The notes below the pieces were generated by a model, which did not search any database, was not told the DNA's origin, and saw only the letters and a program-made list of their open reading frames with translations. From the NCBI GenBank assembly GCA_003427395.1, contig BFEA01000324.1, positions 172,674-215,501 on the forward strand: DNA of 42,828 bases, in the 5' to 3' direction. The position numbers and the translations under genes are program-made. The number at the start of each line of letters is the position of its first letter. Position 1 is the first letter of the stretch. Shown in pieces: positions 1-9,063 of the stretch. Source of the DNA: Chara braunii (lineage: Eukaryota; Streptophyta; Charophyceae; Charales; Characeae).

Positions 1-41
1 ATCAATCAATCAATTAATCAATTAATCAATCATCAATCAAT

Positions 42-81
<40 letters not shown>

Positions 82-83
82 TA
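1..83. repeat. (ATCA)n tetranucleotide microsatellite
   Basis: An ATCA/CAAT tetranucleotide tract with a few ATTA and ACCA interruptions starts at the first base, so it continues beyond the window. It passes into A-rich and T-rich sequence up to about 194. The complementary (TGAT)n type recurs at the far end of the window. Confidence 0.95.
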
Positions 84-196
84 TTAAAAAAAACAATCAA
101 TAAATGAATATTTATTGTTTTTTTTATTTTTTAATATTTTTCTGCTACCTATCAAAAACAGCCTTCCCACATTTTTGATTTTTTTTTTTTTTTTAA

Positions 197-370
197 TGCT
201 AGCCGACAGCGACCGACGTGCACAGGCCGAGTGCACGCGCGGATTTCGAGCGCGTGCCCCCGCCTGGGCGTGGCGCGGCCGCGCGGCCTCGGCCGCGGGC
301 CCGCGGCCTAGGATCCTGGCCACGAACTCGGATTCTGCGGCCGTGGCCCAGGGTGCCACGTAGACCACAG
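197..370. other. GC-rich island with perfect palindromes
   Basis: A sharply GC-rich block lies between T-runs and AT-rich DNA. It holds a perfect 12-bp palindrome at 273-284 (GCGCGGCCGCGC) and a perfect 18-bp palindrome at 291-308 (GGCCGCGGGCCCGCGGCC). Open frames across it are low-complexity Arg/Ala/Pro and overlap on both strands, so I do not call a gene. It could be a CpG-island-like segment or a repeat fragment. Confidence 0.5.
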
Positions 371-833
371 GTCCGCTGCGGGACTACGCAGGGGTCTGTC
401 TCATTTTTAAAGGTGTTTACCAACTCCCTATGAGACAACATAGAAAGCACGGCCCCTTCTCACAATCAGAAACAGATTCACCACCAGGCTCACACAAGGT
501 CGTGGCCTACTGACTTGATCAGAGACACCAGACCACACATCCCACGACATCTTAATGCACTAACTTGCGACCTTCTCAGTTCCACCAATGATCCAATCCG
601 TAATTCTGGTTCCTTTCGTCAGACTTTATCAACTCAAACTTTGTTTACCGTGCCCCTAAATCTATTAACCACCTTTCACACGAAGGAGGTTTCTCTCAAT
701 AGGTCTCCCAACCATCCCTCTCTTTCTAGGATGGGCTATCACGCGACCCTTTTTAAAACGTCTCCCTTTTGGGGATGAGTCTTCCGATAAAGAACATTAT
801 CACCTTCCTTAATCTGAAGGGGTCTCAACCATA

Positions 834-945
834 AAACAACTCAAACTGAGAGGCCTACTTATGGACCCTCTTCACAACTCAACCACGAAACAATTCCAAC
901 TGAGGGACCTTCTTATGGGTCCCCCTCGCAACTCAACCGTAAAAC
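834..945. repeat. 54-bp tandem repeat, two copies
   Basis: Units start at 834 and 888, and a third begins at 942 (AAAC, then divergence). Both units have the order AACTGAG, GRCCT, TTATGG, then CAACTCAACC. The second unit contains GGACC-TTCTTAT-GGGTCC, which can form a stem. Confidence 0.75.
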
Positions 946-1120
946 ACCCGGTATGGTAAGTATTCGAGTCTCAAGGACTCGCAAAATTCCTTAGGATTCT
1001 CACACTTCTGTCGCACAACAAACTGCACTATCTCTCCTTATACTCGGCCCTATCACCCGCCCGTGGGCAGATCGCACGAGTATACTGGAGAGTAGATAGC
1101 TCACACCCATTCATTCTCAC

Positions 1121-1196
1121 AAAATCCACACAAAATCACCCTTCATCAGGATAAAAATCCACACAAAATCACCATTCATCAGGATAAAAATCCACA
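1121..1196. repeat. 33-bp tandem repeat, about 2.3 copies
   Basis: AAAATCCACACA recurs at 1121, 1154 and 1187, an exact 33-bp period. TTCATCAGGATAAAA falls at the same offset in both complete units, with one substitution between them. The third copy is cut after CCACACA. Confidence 0.9.
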
Positions 1197-2343
1197 CATG
1201 TGAGAGTGATTGTGATCGTTATATACAAAGAAATAGTCTCAAACAACGTTCCAACTCAGACACCCTCAGGGGTATAACATCGCAACTTAGGCGAACAAAT
1301 ATAGTCTCGAACTACTTGTATACAGTTAAAGTCGAATACTCTTAACTCAAATCGTCACCAATATCACACAAAGGGTGCCCCTCCCCTTCCTGGCTAGAGC
1401 CTTTAAACTGAAGCAGGTCCACATAGGGCATAATCGTACCCCCCACCTATCGAAAGAAGATGTATAACTCAAGACATACCTAAATTTTAAACGACCCAAG
1501 GTCTATCATATCTCAATAGTTCGTAAGTTCACAACAACCTCGAGTCAAAGCGCTGTTCATACTCTTCCCTCATATCTCATCGTAGCACCATCGAGGCCTC
1601 AAAACTATGATAAATTCGAACTCAAACCCCTACCAAGCCTTCATGCATACCCTATTTACAAGCGCATGGGTATGTATACCTTTATGATTCAGGGCAGCGT
1701 GATCAAGAGCAAACTCAACCCCCAAGCACAATCATTTCATTTCGGACCTTCGGGGGATATCCTTGAAGTACATGCCTAAGGGAACCAACTACCATGATTA
1801 GGTTAAATCAGTGTTCCTTAACCCAGATCGCATCCTCACATGGTCTCTTAGCACAACGTACTTCCTACACTTATGGCCACACTCTCTCATTATGATCGCG
1901 CTATAGTCATTCTACCCTTAAGCAGTAATAAGAACCTGGAAGACACTTATCCCATCTACCTTAAGGTCTTTCTAGGGTCCCATATACACTCACAGCACCT
2001 TAGTGTATACACCCTCCCCAACTTATTTAGTATACAGTCAGATCCTTGTTGGCTAAGATCCAAGGCATGAGACCACACAATCAACAATCGCGCTAGCCTG
2101 CTTCTTCGTTCACATATACAAGATTTAATTTATTATAGTAAACCAACCCAAAGCGGTCCAGGGCTATCCCTTGACTGATTGCTCATCGACTCACGGGTTA
2201 GAGTCTTCCCTTCCCTCACACTACTACATTCTCTCTAACCCCACCTCCTTTTATCACCTTTTTACATCTCCCAGTCACCCTATTCTCCCTTTGGCATTCC
2301 CTTGACCGCCTTTCCTACCCGACTACCATTCAACCGCTGCTTG

Positions 2344-3087
2344 TCATGCCTTTTTCTTCCCCACATTCCCCTTGTGATTCTGCTGGCGTCCATCGCGCCC
2401 TTTAGTGCCTCCTCTGCCTCTACTTCGCCCTCTATTGTTGCGCCCTCCATCCCCACGGCCTCTCCCAGCTTCCCGCCTCTGGCTTTCTGCACCGGCTATG
2501 TTGCCTTGTGGCACCCGCTGTGTCGATGGCTGCAACAGTCCCATAGGCAGAGGTGGCCGAATCTGGATTGTGGGAGGCCTAGGCGGTATCATACTTACTT
2601 GTGGGCCCAAACAAATGCCTTGCATCCAGGGCAGATATGAATTATATATAGGGTTTGGTCTCACTTGCTCGTATGGTGTCCACGGCCCGTATAATGCCCA
2701 CTCGGTCGGCGGAGGCCCCGCCTGCACTGGCTTGCCTCTCAATTCTGGCGGGGTGGCCCCTCCCTGTCGCACGCCCTGCCTCTTTCCGGTACCTTGGCCC
2801 CCCTGGGCCCGATTCCTCGCCTTCCGCTGAGCCTTTGTCAACTTGGGAGGTTCATGCTCCCCTTTTTCTCCTGTCACACCCTTTTCTTTACTTCCTTGTG
2901 GTGTACGACCAATCTTTCCCCAACGATCACATACCGTCCTTGCCCAGTGCTCTGGCCACCACTCACTCCTTTGCCCCTTCCGACTCGCAGCTGAGGATGC
3001 TTCCACGTTGATGAGCCCTCTCTTCGGATCAGGCGCAATGACAGGCAAGGCCATACTAGATCCCCGCTCCCCCTTTTTAAGGAGCAA
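2344..3087 (-). CDS. Hypothetical 247-aa basic protein with RGG-rich tail
   Basis: I do not recognise this protein. It is an uninterrupted 247-aa frame on the minus strand, the longest clean frame outside the LINEs and low-complexity tracts. The N-terminal half is Lys/Arg-rich, including LTKAQRKARNRAQGGQG around residue 85. The middle is Pro-rich with aromatic residues (YGPWTPYEQVRPNPIYNSYLP). The last ~50 residues are Arg/Gly-rich with RGRG and RGRSRGRG repeats and a Lys-rich end. RGG tails usually bind RNA and also occur in retroelement Gag-like proteins, so a fragment of a mobile-element nucleocapsid protein is possible. I see no partner RT, protease or integrase nearby. The frame may also be chance in GC-rich DNA. 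The start is simply the first Met of the open frame. Confidence 0.3.
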   Translation of the reverse strand: MLLKKGERGSSMALPVIAPDPKRGLINVEASSAASRKGQRSEWWPEHWARTVCDRWGKIGRTPQGSKEKGVTGEKGEHEPPKLTKAQRKARNRAQGGQGTGKRQGVRQGGATPPELRGKPVQAGPPPTEWALYGPWTPYEQVRPNPIYNSYLPWMQGICLGPQVSMIPPRPPTIQIRPPLPMGLLQPSTQRVPQGNIAGAESQRREAGRGRGDGGRNNRGRSRGRGGTKGRDGRQQNHKGNVGKKKA

Positions 3088-4330
3088 TCCAAACGCACAG
3101 ACTTAATAGACAGTCGTAAGTCAATAACTGGACTTTGAGACACTCTTATAAATCCCTGCAGACTAAATAGTTCATATACATACTTCAGATACATAGCCTA
3201 TGTAAATACTTCTGACAAGGATAATTATCAAGGGAATATAGTCATCCAGCACATAGCCCCACACAAATAGACGTTAGGCAAGCTTACTTGGGTAAGACCT
3301 GGCGTCTACGGATGAGTTCGATATATAACTCAAAAGAAGTGCCTCTTAGACAAGAATAGCCTCAAGTCCTTAGCCTCAACCCATAGATCAAAGCGGATGG
3401 CCCGAACCTGGAAAGATTTAAGCGAAGGTCTAAACGCCAATTACAATTATTGCCCCATCAAAAGTAGGCAAAATAATCTAGGTGTTAACTTCTTCACTGC
3501 TACTCCGCCTGCCTCTCGGATCAGATACCCTCCTTTATAGGAACAGGCGTCATGCAAATTCACTACTCCCCGTAGCCCTTTCTATCGAGGCCCTAACACA
3601 ATGCTCACTGTACATCTTTACTACCTTATACGCCTAATTTCAAACATACCACGCGGGGCAGACCTCAGACTTCCATGGCTATACAACCCGAGCAACTGCT
3701 TAGAACCCAGAGTCTAGGATCCCAATCTATACCCATACAAGTTTTCAACATCCTTAACCTAACTCTCCTTGAAGTCTCTTGACGACTTCCAACTTAGCAG
3801 ACCCCTTTACACATCCCCAGCCTCACTCTAAGGCAAAGGTACCCAGTTGCTCTCACGACCACTCAGATAAATCTTCTGACTATAATAGGTCCCTTACAGG
3901 GCCAACTCCCACAACCATCATGCTTAGCCATGTTGATACCACCGCGTCTCACCTTAGCCATATCAACCATGCAAGGCATCGTCAAAAACTCATCAACTTT
4001 TAAGGTGAGACGAGGGTATGAACCCCATCTACTACCATGCTAGTCAGAGTACGTGATCGCATAGTCAAAACGTTTGTCCTCCTTGCGTCATCGTTACGGT
4101 ACTAGCCACAACCATCTCACACAATCAACTCTCACTCACCCTCAATCCAATGCCATCAATCGACTGGTTATAAAAAACTCAACAAAAACCACTCGTTTTG
4201 CCTAATTCTCAAAACCCGTACCCAGATGTCGTTCCACCAGGAACAACGGTAGGCAACCGTTATCCCCGACAACAACGCCACTTGTCGAGCGCATCATTCC
4301 GACACCGCATAAGGCAGCGTGGGACCCTCC
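3088..4330. other. Gene-free stretch
   Basis: I see no coding frame of credible length, no tandem repeat and no clear RNA gene. Base composition resembles the flanking 1-5 kb. Confidence 0.5.
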
Positions 4331-4379
4331 CGGCCACGTCACGCAGGAGTTGGTTTAAAATCCGTCGTTGCAAAATATT

Positions 4380-4545
4380 CATGGAGTTTCCGCTACCCGC
4401 TCCGGCCGAGTGCGCCAGCCATACCTCCCGCGAGCCCCTATGACAGGATAGGGCCTACGCGAGGCACGACTTACCTCCACCTTACGGGAGTTGTCACCTC
4501 CCTTCGGTGGGCGTATCCCCGCTGAGCTACCAGTCCACAGTACGA
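4380..4545. other. Cluster of nested stem-loops with a tRNA-like D-arm sequence
   Basis: Plus strand: GCCC-c-TAT pairs with ATAGGGC around a GACAGG loop near 4434-4455. Downstream near 4475-4510, CCACC pairs with GGTGG and encloses GGGAG pairing with CTCCC. On the minus strand, near 4535, GGTAGCTCAGCGGGGATA resembles a tRNA D-arm or Pol III A box (TRGCNNAGNNGG). No B box lies at tRNA spacing, so this is not called as a tRNA. It may be a decayed tRNA-derived SINE or another structured repeat. Confidence 0.35.
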
Positions 4546-5690
4546 AAGGTAATCAGTTGCAATCGCAGAGGTGGACCAGGCAAGGGCGTTTCTCGTTCGC
4601 TGTAGCATAGGGGGTACGTGCGGTAATACGCCTCTATCGGACCCGCACGCGAACCAACATCCTGGGGGGCTGAGATCCCAAGCGCGACTGGTCGACGGTC
4701 AACTAGGACGCATCCCACACACCACGCGCACACCACTTTACGAATACCAAAAATAAAACCCACACACATACATCAAACAACGCGACAACGTTCCTAGTCC
4801 CTTCAATAGCCGCCCCAGAACTCTCCGATGCGGAAATCGGATAGGCGTTGCGCTCGAGACTTGATATAAACCGCGTGGACACAGGGCTAACTCATATCGA
4901 CTCACAATGCAAACGTACGCAAGCAGTCGCAATGATGACGTACTATATAGTGCCCATAATCAAGCAGTCCATCGTGGATCCGAGTACCGACTATGACACT
5001 CAAGTGTCAGACTCGAAGTGTCGTGAGGGTCTAATCCCTCACGATATTGCACGGCTGAAGGAATAGTTGTGCAGCCTCCGCGAGACCTCCAGCCTTTGGT
5101 CTGAGCGTCTCGGTAGGCAAGGCAAATAGGCTCTGCACGGGGGCATATTCCTTCCCTGCAGAGTCTAGGACTTGGGACGTCTTGGACAAGGACCTCAAAT
5201 CCCGGCCCAAGACCAACGTCCGACTATAAAAATCTATAAAAAGCAAAGGATAAAATTAGATCTTCCTTTTCTCTCGAACACATAGTTTGTTCAACCTTTA
5301 CGCGCGGTCACAATAGGCCGCACGAAACACTCGAGACATATATATACACATATATAGAGAGGGTTATTAACATAGGACGATCACTTCTCACAGTCACAGT
5401 GGGATTCCTCTCAGCCATATATATGTATGTGATCGCAGACAATCAACTCCAGAGTCCGAACCACAAACACACCTGCAACCACATCAAAGACCCAACAAAA
5501 GTCCACGCACTACACAGAGTCAACTTCAACCATTCTCTATGCTCATACCCCTTGCTTTAGCCATCAACTCCCCGAAATAAATACTCAGTACTTTTGTTAA
5601 ATAGCCATTCAATAAAGTCCCGGTGAAAACACAATGAAACAATTCAAACCACATGGCTAAAGACTTTAGGTTGAGTGGCAAGAGTGAATT
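4546..5690. other. Gene-free stretch with perfect hairpins
   Basis: No coding region is recognised. Two hairpins are exact: GACACT-CA-AGTGTC at 4995-5008, and a 9-bp stem TCGTGAGGG / CCCTCACGA (5021-5029 with 5036-5044) around TCTAAT. The remainder is unremarkable apart from a short TATA-rich tract near 5338-5356. Confidence 0.6.
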
Positions 5691-5715
5691 GAAGTTGAAT
5701 TATAAACCGACGAAT

Positions 5716-5747
5716 CGGCAACCGACCTGTTATCAGTGATAACAGAA
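5716..5747 (+). repeat. Shared repeat motif with an internal hairpin (inverted relative at 28965-29007)
   Basis: The core AACCGACCTGTTATC, then GATAACAGAA after a 4-nt gap, forms a TGTTATC/GATAACA stem. The same core is on the minus strand at 28965-29007 with a different 4-nt loop, and both copies are preceded by GTTGAAT and a GACTTTAG stretch. This is direct evidence that the two regions carry members of one repeat family in opposite orientation. Confidence 0.7.
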
Positions 5748-6030
5748 GATGATCCTCGTAGGATCGAGCTGAATCTAGTCCAGATCCTGAATCAACTGAT
5801 CAAGAGGACCTGTAACACATGACAGGCCAGTCCCCAGGCTAAATCTATAAGTCCATGAGGATCAGTTCCCACATCACGACCTCACTCAAATCATCCTAAT
5901 TAACTTAGCGTGAATCTACTGCTAAGCAGTGCCCAAAGCAAAAGTAGACCCTGGCATAATCTTCCCTATACAGGGTGGATCGCTAGAATCGCCACCTGTT
6001 TAAAATATAATCTATCTTCCTTAAACTAAG

Positions 6031-6375
6031 AAAATTTCGACAATGCTTCCCGTAGGAAAAGTGTCTTTTCAGAATTTATATCAGCCTGAATACGAAAATA
6101 GAAATAGTCTTCAACTTTCCAAAGCCCAATTTTGTCTAACTCCCTGATTTAGCAAAAATTTGGGCAGCACTCCCTTTAGAAAGAGAGACTTCTCAGATTT
6201 TTACTAAACCATATACGAGTCAGACAAATTGAACCTTTTGAAAAATCAGAAATTTGACTAACTCCGTGGATTTGCAGAAATTTCGGCAGCGCTTCCCGTA
6301 GAGAAAGCAGCTTACCAAAATTTATACGAAGCCAAGTATAATAAAAGATCCCAGGAAAATGCGAGAATTGATCTA
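6031..6375 (+). repeat. Diverged ~123-bp tandem repeat, three copies
   Basis: Anchors GCTTCCCGTAG, CACTCCCTTTAG and GCTTCCCGTAG lie at 6045, 6167 and 6291, a 122-124 bp period. Each is preceded by AAATTT(C/G)GRCA and followed by GAAA, then a TCAGA/CCAAA-TTTATA segment and a CTAACTCC(G/C)TG block. No coding potential is seen. It lies directly upstream of the stem-loop series at 6622-7527 and may belong to the same element. Confidence 0.7.
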
Positions 6376-6621
6376 AGAAAAAAAACTTAGCTCAGAAAAT
6401 GCAGAAATTGAAACTATTTCCTATGGCTCTAGCACGTGGCGAGCGACTAAAGCAACTACCTATCAACCTGAAACTCAGACTAAGTAGTAGTCTCACTTAG
6501 TTACATGCAGGCCAAACCACCAAGGTAAGTAATCTCACCATCCCTTAGTCAATTTAGCAAACAATAGTCCATAGTCTTTCAATGTTTTAACCCTTTATAC
6601 CCAGCTTACATAAGGCATAAA

Positions 6622-7527
6622 GTCAGGCCATCCAATCTTATGGAACATGTCTGACTCAGCAATTGAGTATACACGAACAGGTTGCACAATTACTTCTCTC
6701 TTCCTTTGGGCATATGACTAAGTCATTCATCTTAGAAACAATGCTTAGCCGCCCTGAACCGTTTAATACCCAAGTTATATACACCTCTCTGAGCTTAGTG
6801 TTCAAAAGTTGAGTGTAAGACTGGGTCATTCATCTTAGAAGCAAAGCTCAGCCTGCCCAAAGTTACCTTCAGTTATATTCTTAGTTATACTCTCATCAAC
6901 TTTATGATAAGCTATAGTCAGATCATCCAATCTTGTGGAACCCTTGCCTGACTAGCCTGTTTATAGATAGAATAGTAATAAAGTATAACCAAATTACAAC
7001 CTCTCGATTCCAGCATGTGCGAGGCATTGGGCCAGACCACCCAATCTTATGGAACATATATGGTCTTCTGCCAGGTTCATTTCTCTCTGATCTACCTATG
7101 TGCGGCATGAGTCCAAAGCCATCCAATCTTATGGAACATGCTTTGTCCTCAGCATAAATTACTCCCTCAGAATAAAGAAAACAAAAGAGTTGAGCCATTC
7201 ATCTTAGAAACAAAGCTTAACTCATTCTTTTCAGCACAAAAAAAAACAGAGTACTCCGAGTTAGACCCAGAGACTGTTCAGAAACCACCCAGAAATAAAC
7301 GACGACCAGACCATCCAATCTTATGGAACAATGTCTGGTCCTCAAGTTTGCACAATCAAAACCCCACAAACAGATAGCCAGGCGATTCATCTTAGAAACA
7401 AAGTCTGACGAAATTAAGTAAACACAACGGCCAAACCATTCATCTTAGAAACAAAGCTTGACCCTTTTCACAAAAACAGAATAAACACAGCAGTCAGGCC
7501 ATCCAAACTTATGGAACCATGCCTGAC
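6622..7527 (+). ncRNA. Series of eleven covarying stem-loops with two alternating conserved loops
   Basis: Eleven hairpins lie at 6622-6655, 6716-6750, 6819-6853, 6917-6952, 7034-7066, 7114-7145, 7187-7223, 7304-7340, 7377-7409, 7429-7463 and 7493-7527. Six (elements 1, 4, 5, 6, 8, 11) share a loop around TCCAATCTTATGGAAC. The other five share TTCATCTTAGAAACAA. The loops are nearly constant while the stems differ in sequence and stay paired: GTCAGGC/GCCTGAC, CTAAG/CTTAG, AGACCA/TGGTCT, CAAAGC/GCTTTG, GAGTTGAGC/GCTTAACTC and GACCAGAC/GTCTGGTC. Several G:T pairs fit only as G:U in plus-strand RNA. Copies 9 and 10 have one and two mismatches. Spacing is irregular (about 60-200 bp). I know no RNA family with these loops. 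Whether it is transcribed is inference. Confidence 0.55.
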
Positions 7528-7529
7528 CC

Positions 7530-8565
7530 TATAAGACCCTTCCAATCTCAGGCAGAACCACCTTCTTCTCACTCTTCCCCCGTTTGCCTCTATAGTTCAA
7601 CCGCCTCGCCTCGCCCGCTGTAGTTGACGCAGCCCGCAACAACCACTGTTCTCTTGTTCTCCACGCCTGTGCTCACCATCTCCGACCCCATTGCTTCGTG
7701 TGCACCCATTGCAGCCCCCTGTCCCGATTCACTTCTCCTGTTTTCTATGCTGCGTCCGCGCTCAGCTGCGTCCGCGCTCAGCTCCTTCCGCTCGGTTCAT
7801 TGTTGGTTCCCTCGACCCAACAGCGCTCAACTACTGTCTGCCGAGGTTCCAGTTGACCCCCCCCTTTTTTTGGCCGACCAGTAGTCGATGTAGCCAATCC
7901 ACCATTCGACCGCACCCAATTCCTTAGGACTTTCTTCCGGCCACTCGACATTGGACGAAAACTCGCCCCCTCTGACCCCGGACTGGCCGCCTTCCCTACA
8001 GCCCGACCAATCGTTGGGCCAGGGGCACAACTCTGATATAAAGCCCGACAATCCTGTTGTAAGGCCTACGCGGGTGCTCAAGGGGGCTGGCCCCTATGCA
8101 GATCTTGTGAGTAACAGCAACTACTCAGGCGAGGGCCCAAAAGCCCAAAATTGGCACAGGTTCCATACGCCTGTGGCCTTCGCCACTGTGCCTGGGTCCT
8201 CCCCGCCTAGGCACGGTCCCCCACTCCTCGGGTCCCCACGAGCATGCCCACAATCAAGCCTCCTGTAGTAGCCCCATGGCTGGTGACCGGTATGCCTCCT
8301 AAAAAGGGGACCGCGTTCGGGCCCTGGCCCCCGCGACTGCCCCTAGATCCGGCGCCACGTCGGAATCAAGGAATGTCGTTGCAAAAAAATAATATGACAA
8401 TGACTAATAAAATATTTCCAAACTTTTTAATCGTCAGAATGTGGCGAACGGGAAAACCAAAAATGTTAACCCTGCCCTAACGCCATCGACGACAAAACCA
8501 AAGGGGGTAGCCCCGCCGTGCCCCCAGCCCCGCGGTTCCTTCACCTTGCCTTCACGTTCCCACGC
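7530..8565. other. GC-richer stretch with weak Pro-rich open frames
   Basis: Overlapping plus-strand frames (7624-7884, 7951-8268, 8244-8480) encode Pro/Ser-rich peptides, one containing VLKGAGPYADLVSNSN. This could be the N-terminal part of a LINE ORF1 or Gag-like protein broken by frameshifts. I find no zinc knuckle, RT or other diagnostic motif and do not call a gene. Two adjacent copies of GCTGCGTCCGCGCTCA occur near 7748-7781. Confidence 0.35.
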
Positions 8566-8569
8566 CGTC

Positions 8570-8640
8570 GCCGGTCAGTCTCAATCCCTGAATCTCCCTG
8601 ATGAAAGTCCGATGCTATAACCAATAAGGCTACACTGCTG
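8570..8640 (-). pseudogene. Degraded tRNA-Glu-like sequence (possible SINE head)
   Basis: Read on the minus strand, TGTAGCCTTATTGGTTATAGC resembles the D-arm/A box of a tRNA. It is followed by TCGGACTTTCATCAGGGA, which resembles the tRNA-Glu(TTC) anticodon arm, then GGATTGAGACT where the B box GGTTCGAGTCC is expected. Order and spacing fit a tRNA of ~71 nt, but the T-arm and acceptor pairing are poor. The likely reading is a tRNA pseudogene or the tRNA-derived head of an old SINE. No poly-T terminator is seen. Confidence 0.35.
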
Positions 8641-8879
8641 GACTTGGCTCTGATGGAAGCCTAAATAAACGGACACTGCGTGACGCGCCAATCTACCGAA
8701 ACGTTTTCAGAAGTCACATTGCTGTCGATGTCGTCCTCCGCACGCACGCACAGGTCACAGGCAAGCACATCAGTCAACGGGACATAATCTTTTTAATCCC
8801 TGTTTAATCAGAAAAGGAATTCCGGTCGGCGATCACGCCGACTCTTTAGTCATCAGCAAATAAAAGATCACGCGCGCCT

Positions 8880-9062
8880 CAAAAATTCGCGCGCCCACAC
8901 ACTCTTTATCCTAGTCAACCATCCGGTCAACCATCCGGTCAACCTTGACCACAGCCGCAGCCGCACCTCGCGCAGAATACTAAATTTTTAAACCAAGGCT
9001 ATTTTCTGCCACTTGCAAAAAACCAGGGTGGATACCCGTGTAAGGGTGTTAGCGCCGACAAC
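8880..9062 (+). repeat. Repeat end shared with 39140-39290 (inverted)
   Basis: CCACTTGCAAAAAACC, GGATACCCGTGTAAGGGTRTT and CGC.CGA.AACG occur here in the same order as in the reverse complement of 39140-39290, where the hairpin ATACCCTT-AC-AAGGGTAT is perfect. Similarity stops near 9062, where LINE A ORF1-like sequence begins. This looks like the end of an unidentified repeat into or beside which LINE A was placed. Confidence 0.6.
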
Positions 9063-9063
9063 G

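Larger units (their letters stand above)
371..2343. other. Gene-free stretch with short tandem repeats and hairpins
   Basis: No frame looks coding; the short ORFs lack recognisable motifs. The stretch holds the tandem repeats listed at 834-945 and 1121-1196, and a perfect 6-bp hairpin CGAGTC-TCAAG-GACTCG near 965-981. The sequence is pyrimidine-rich and AT-moderate, like the rest of 1-8 kb. Confidence 0.6.

Noticed and set aside
4510-4550. Functional tRNA on the minus strand starting at GGTAGCTCAGCGGGG
   Set aside because: A D-arm-like sequence is present but there is no B box or T-arm at the right distance and no acceptor pairing.
6622-7527. Tandem tRNA cluster as explanation of the stem-loops
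   Set aside because: The elements are ~33-37 nt single hairpins with no A/B boxes, T-loops or cloverleaf.
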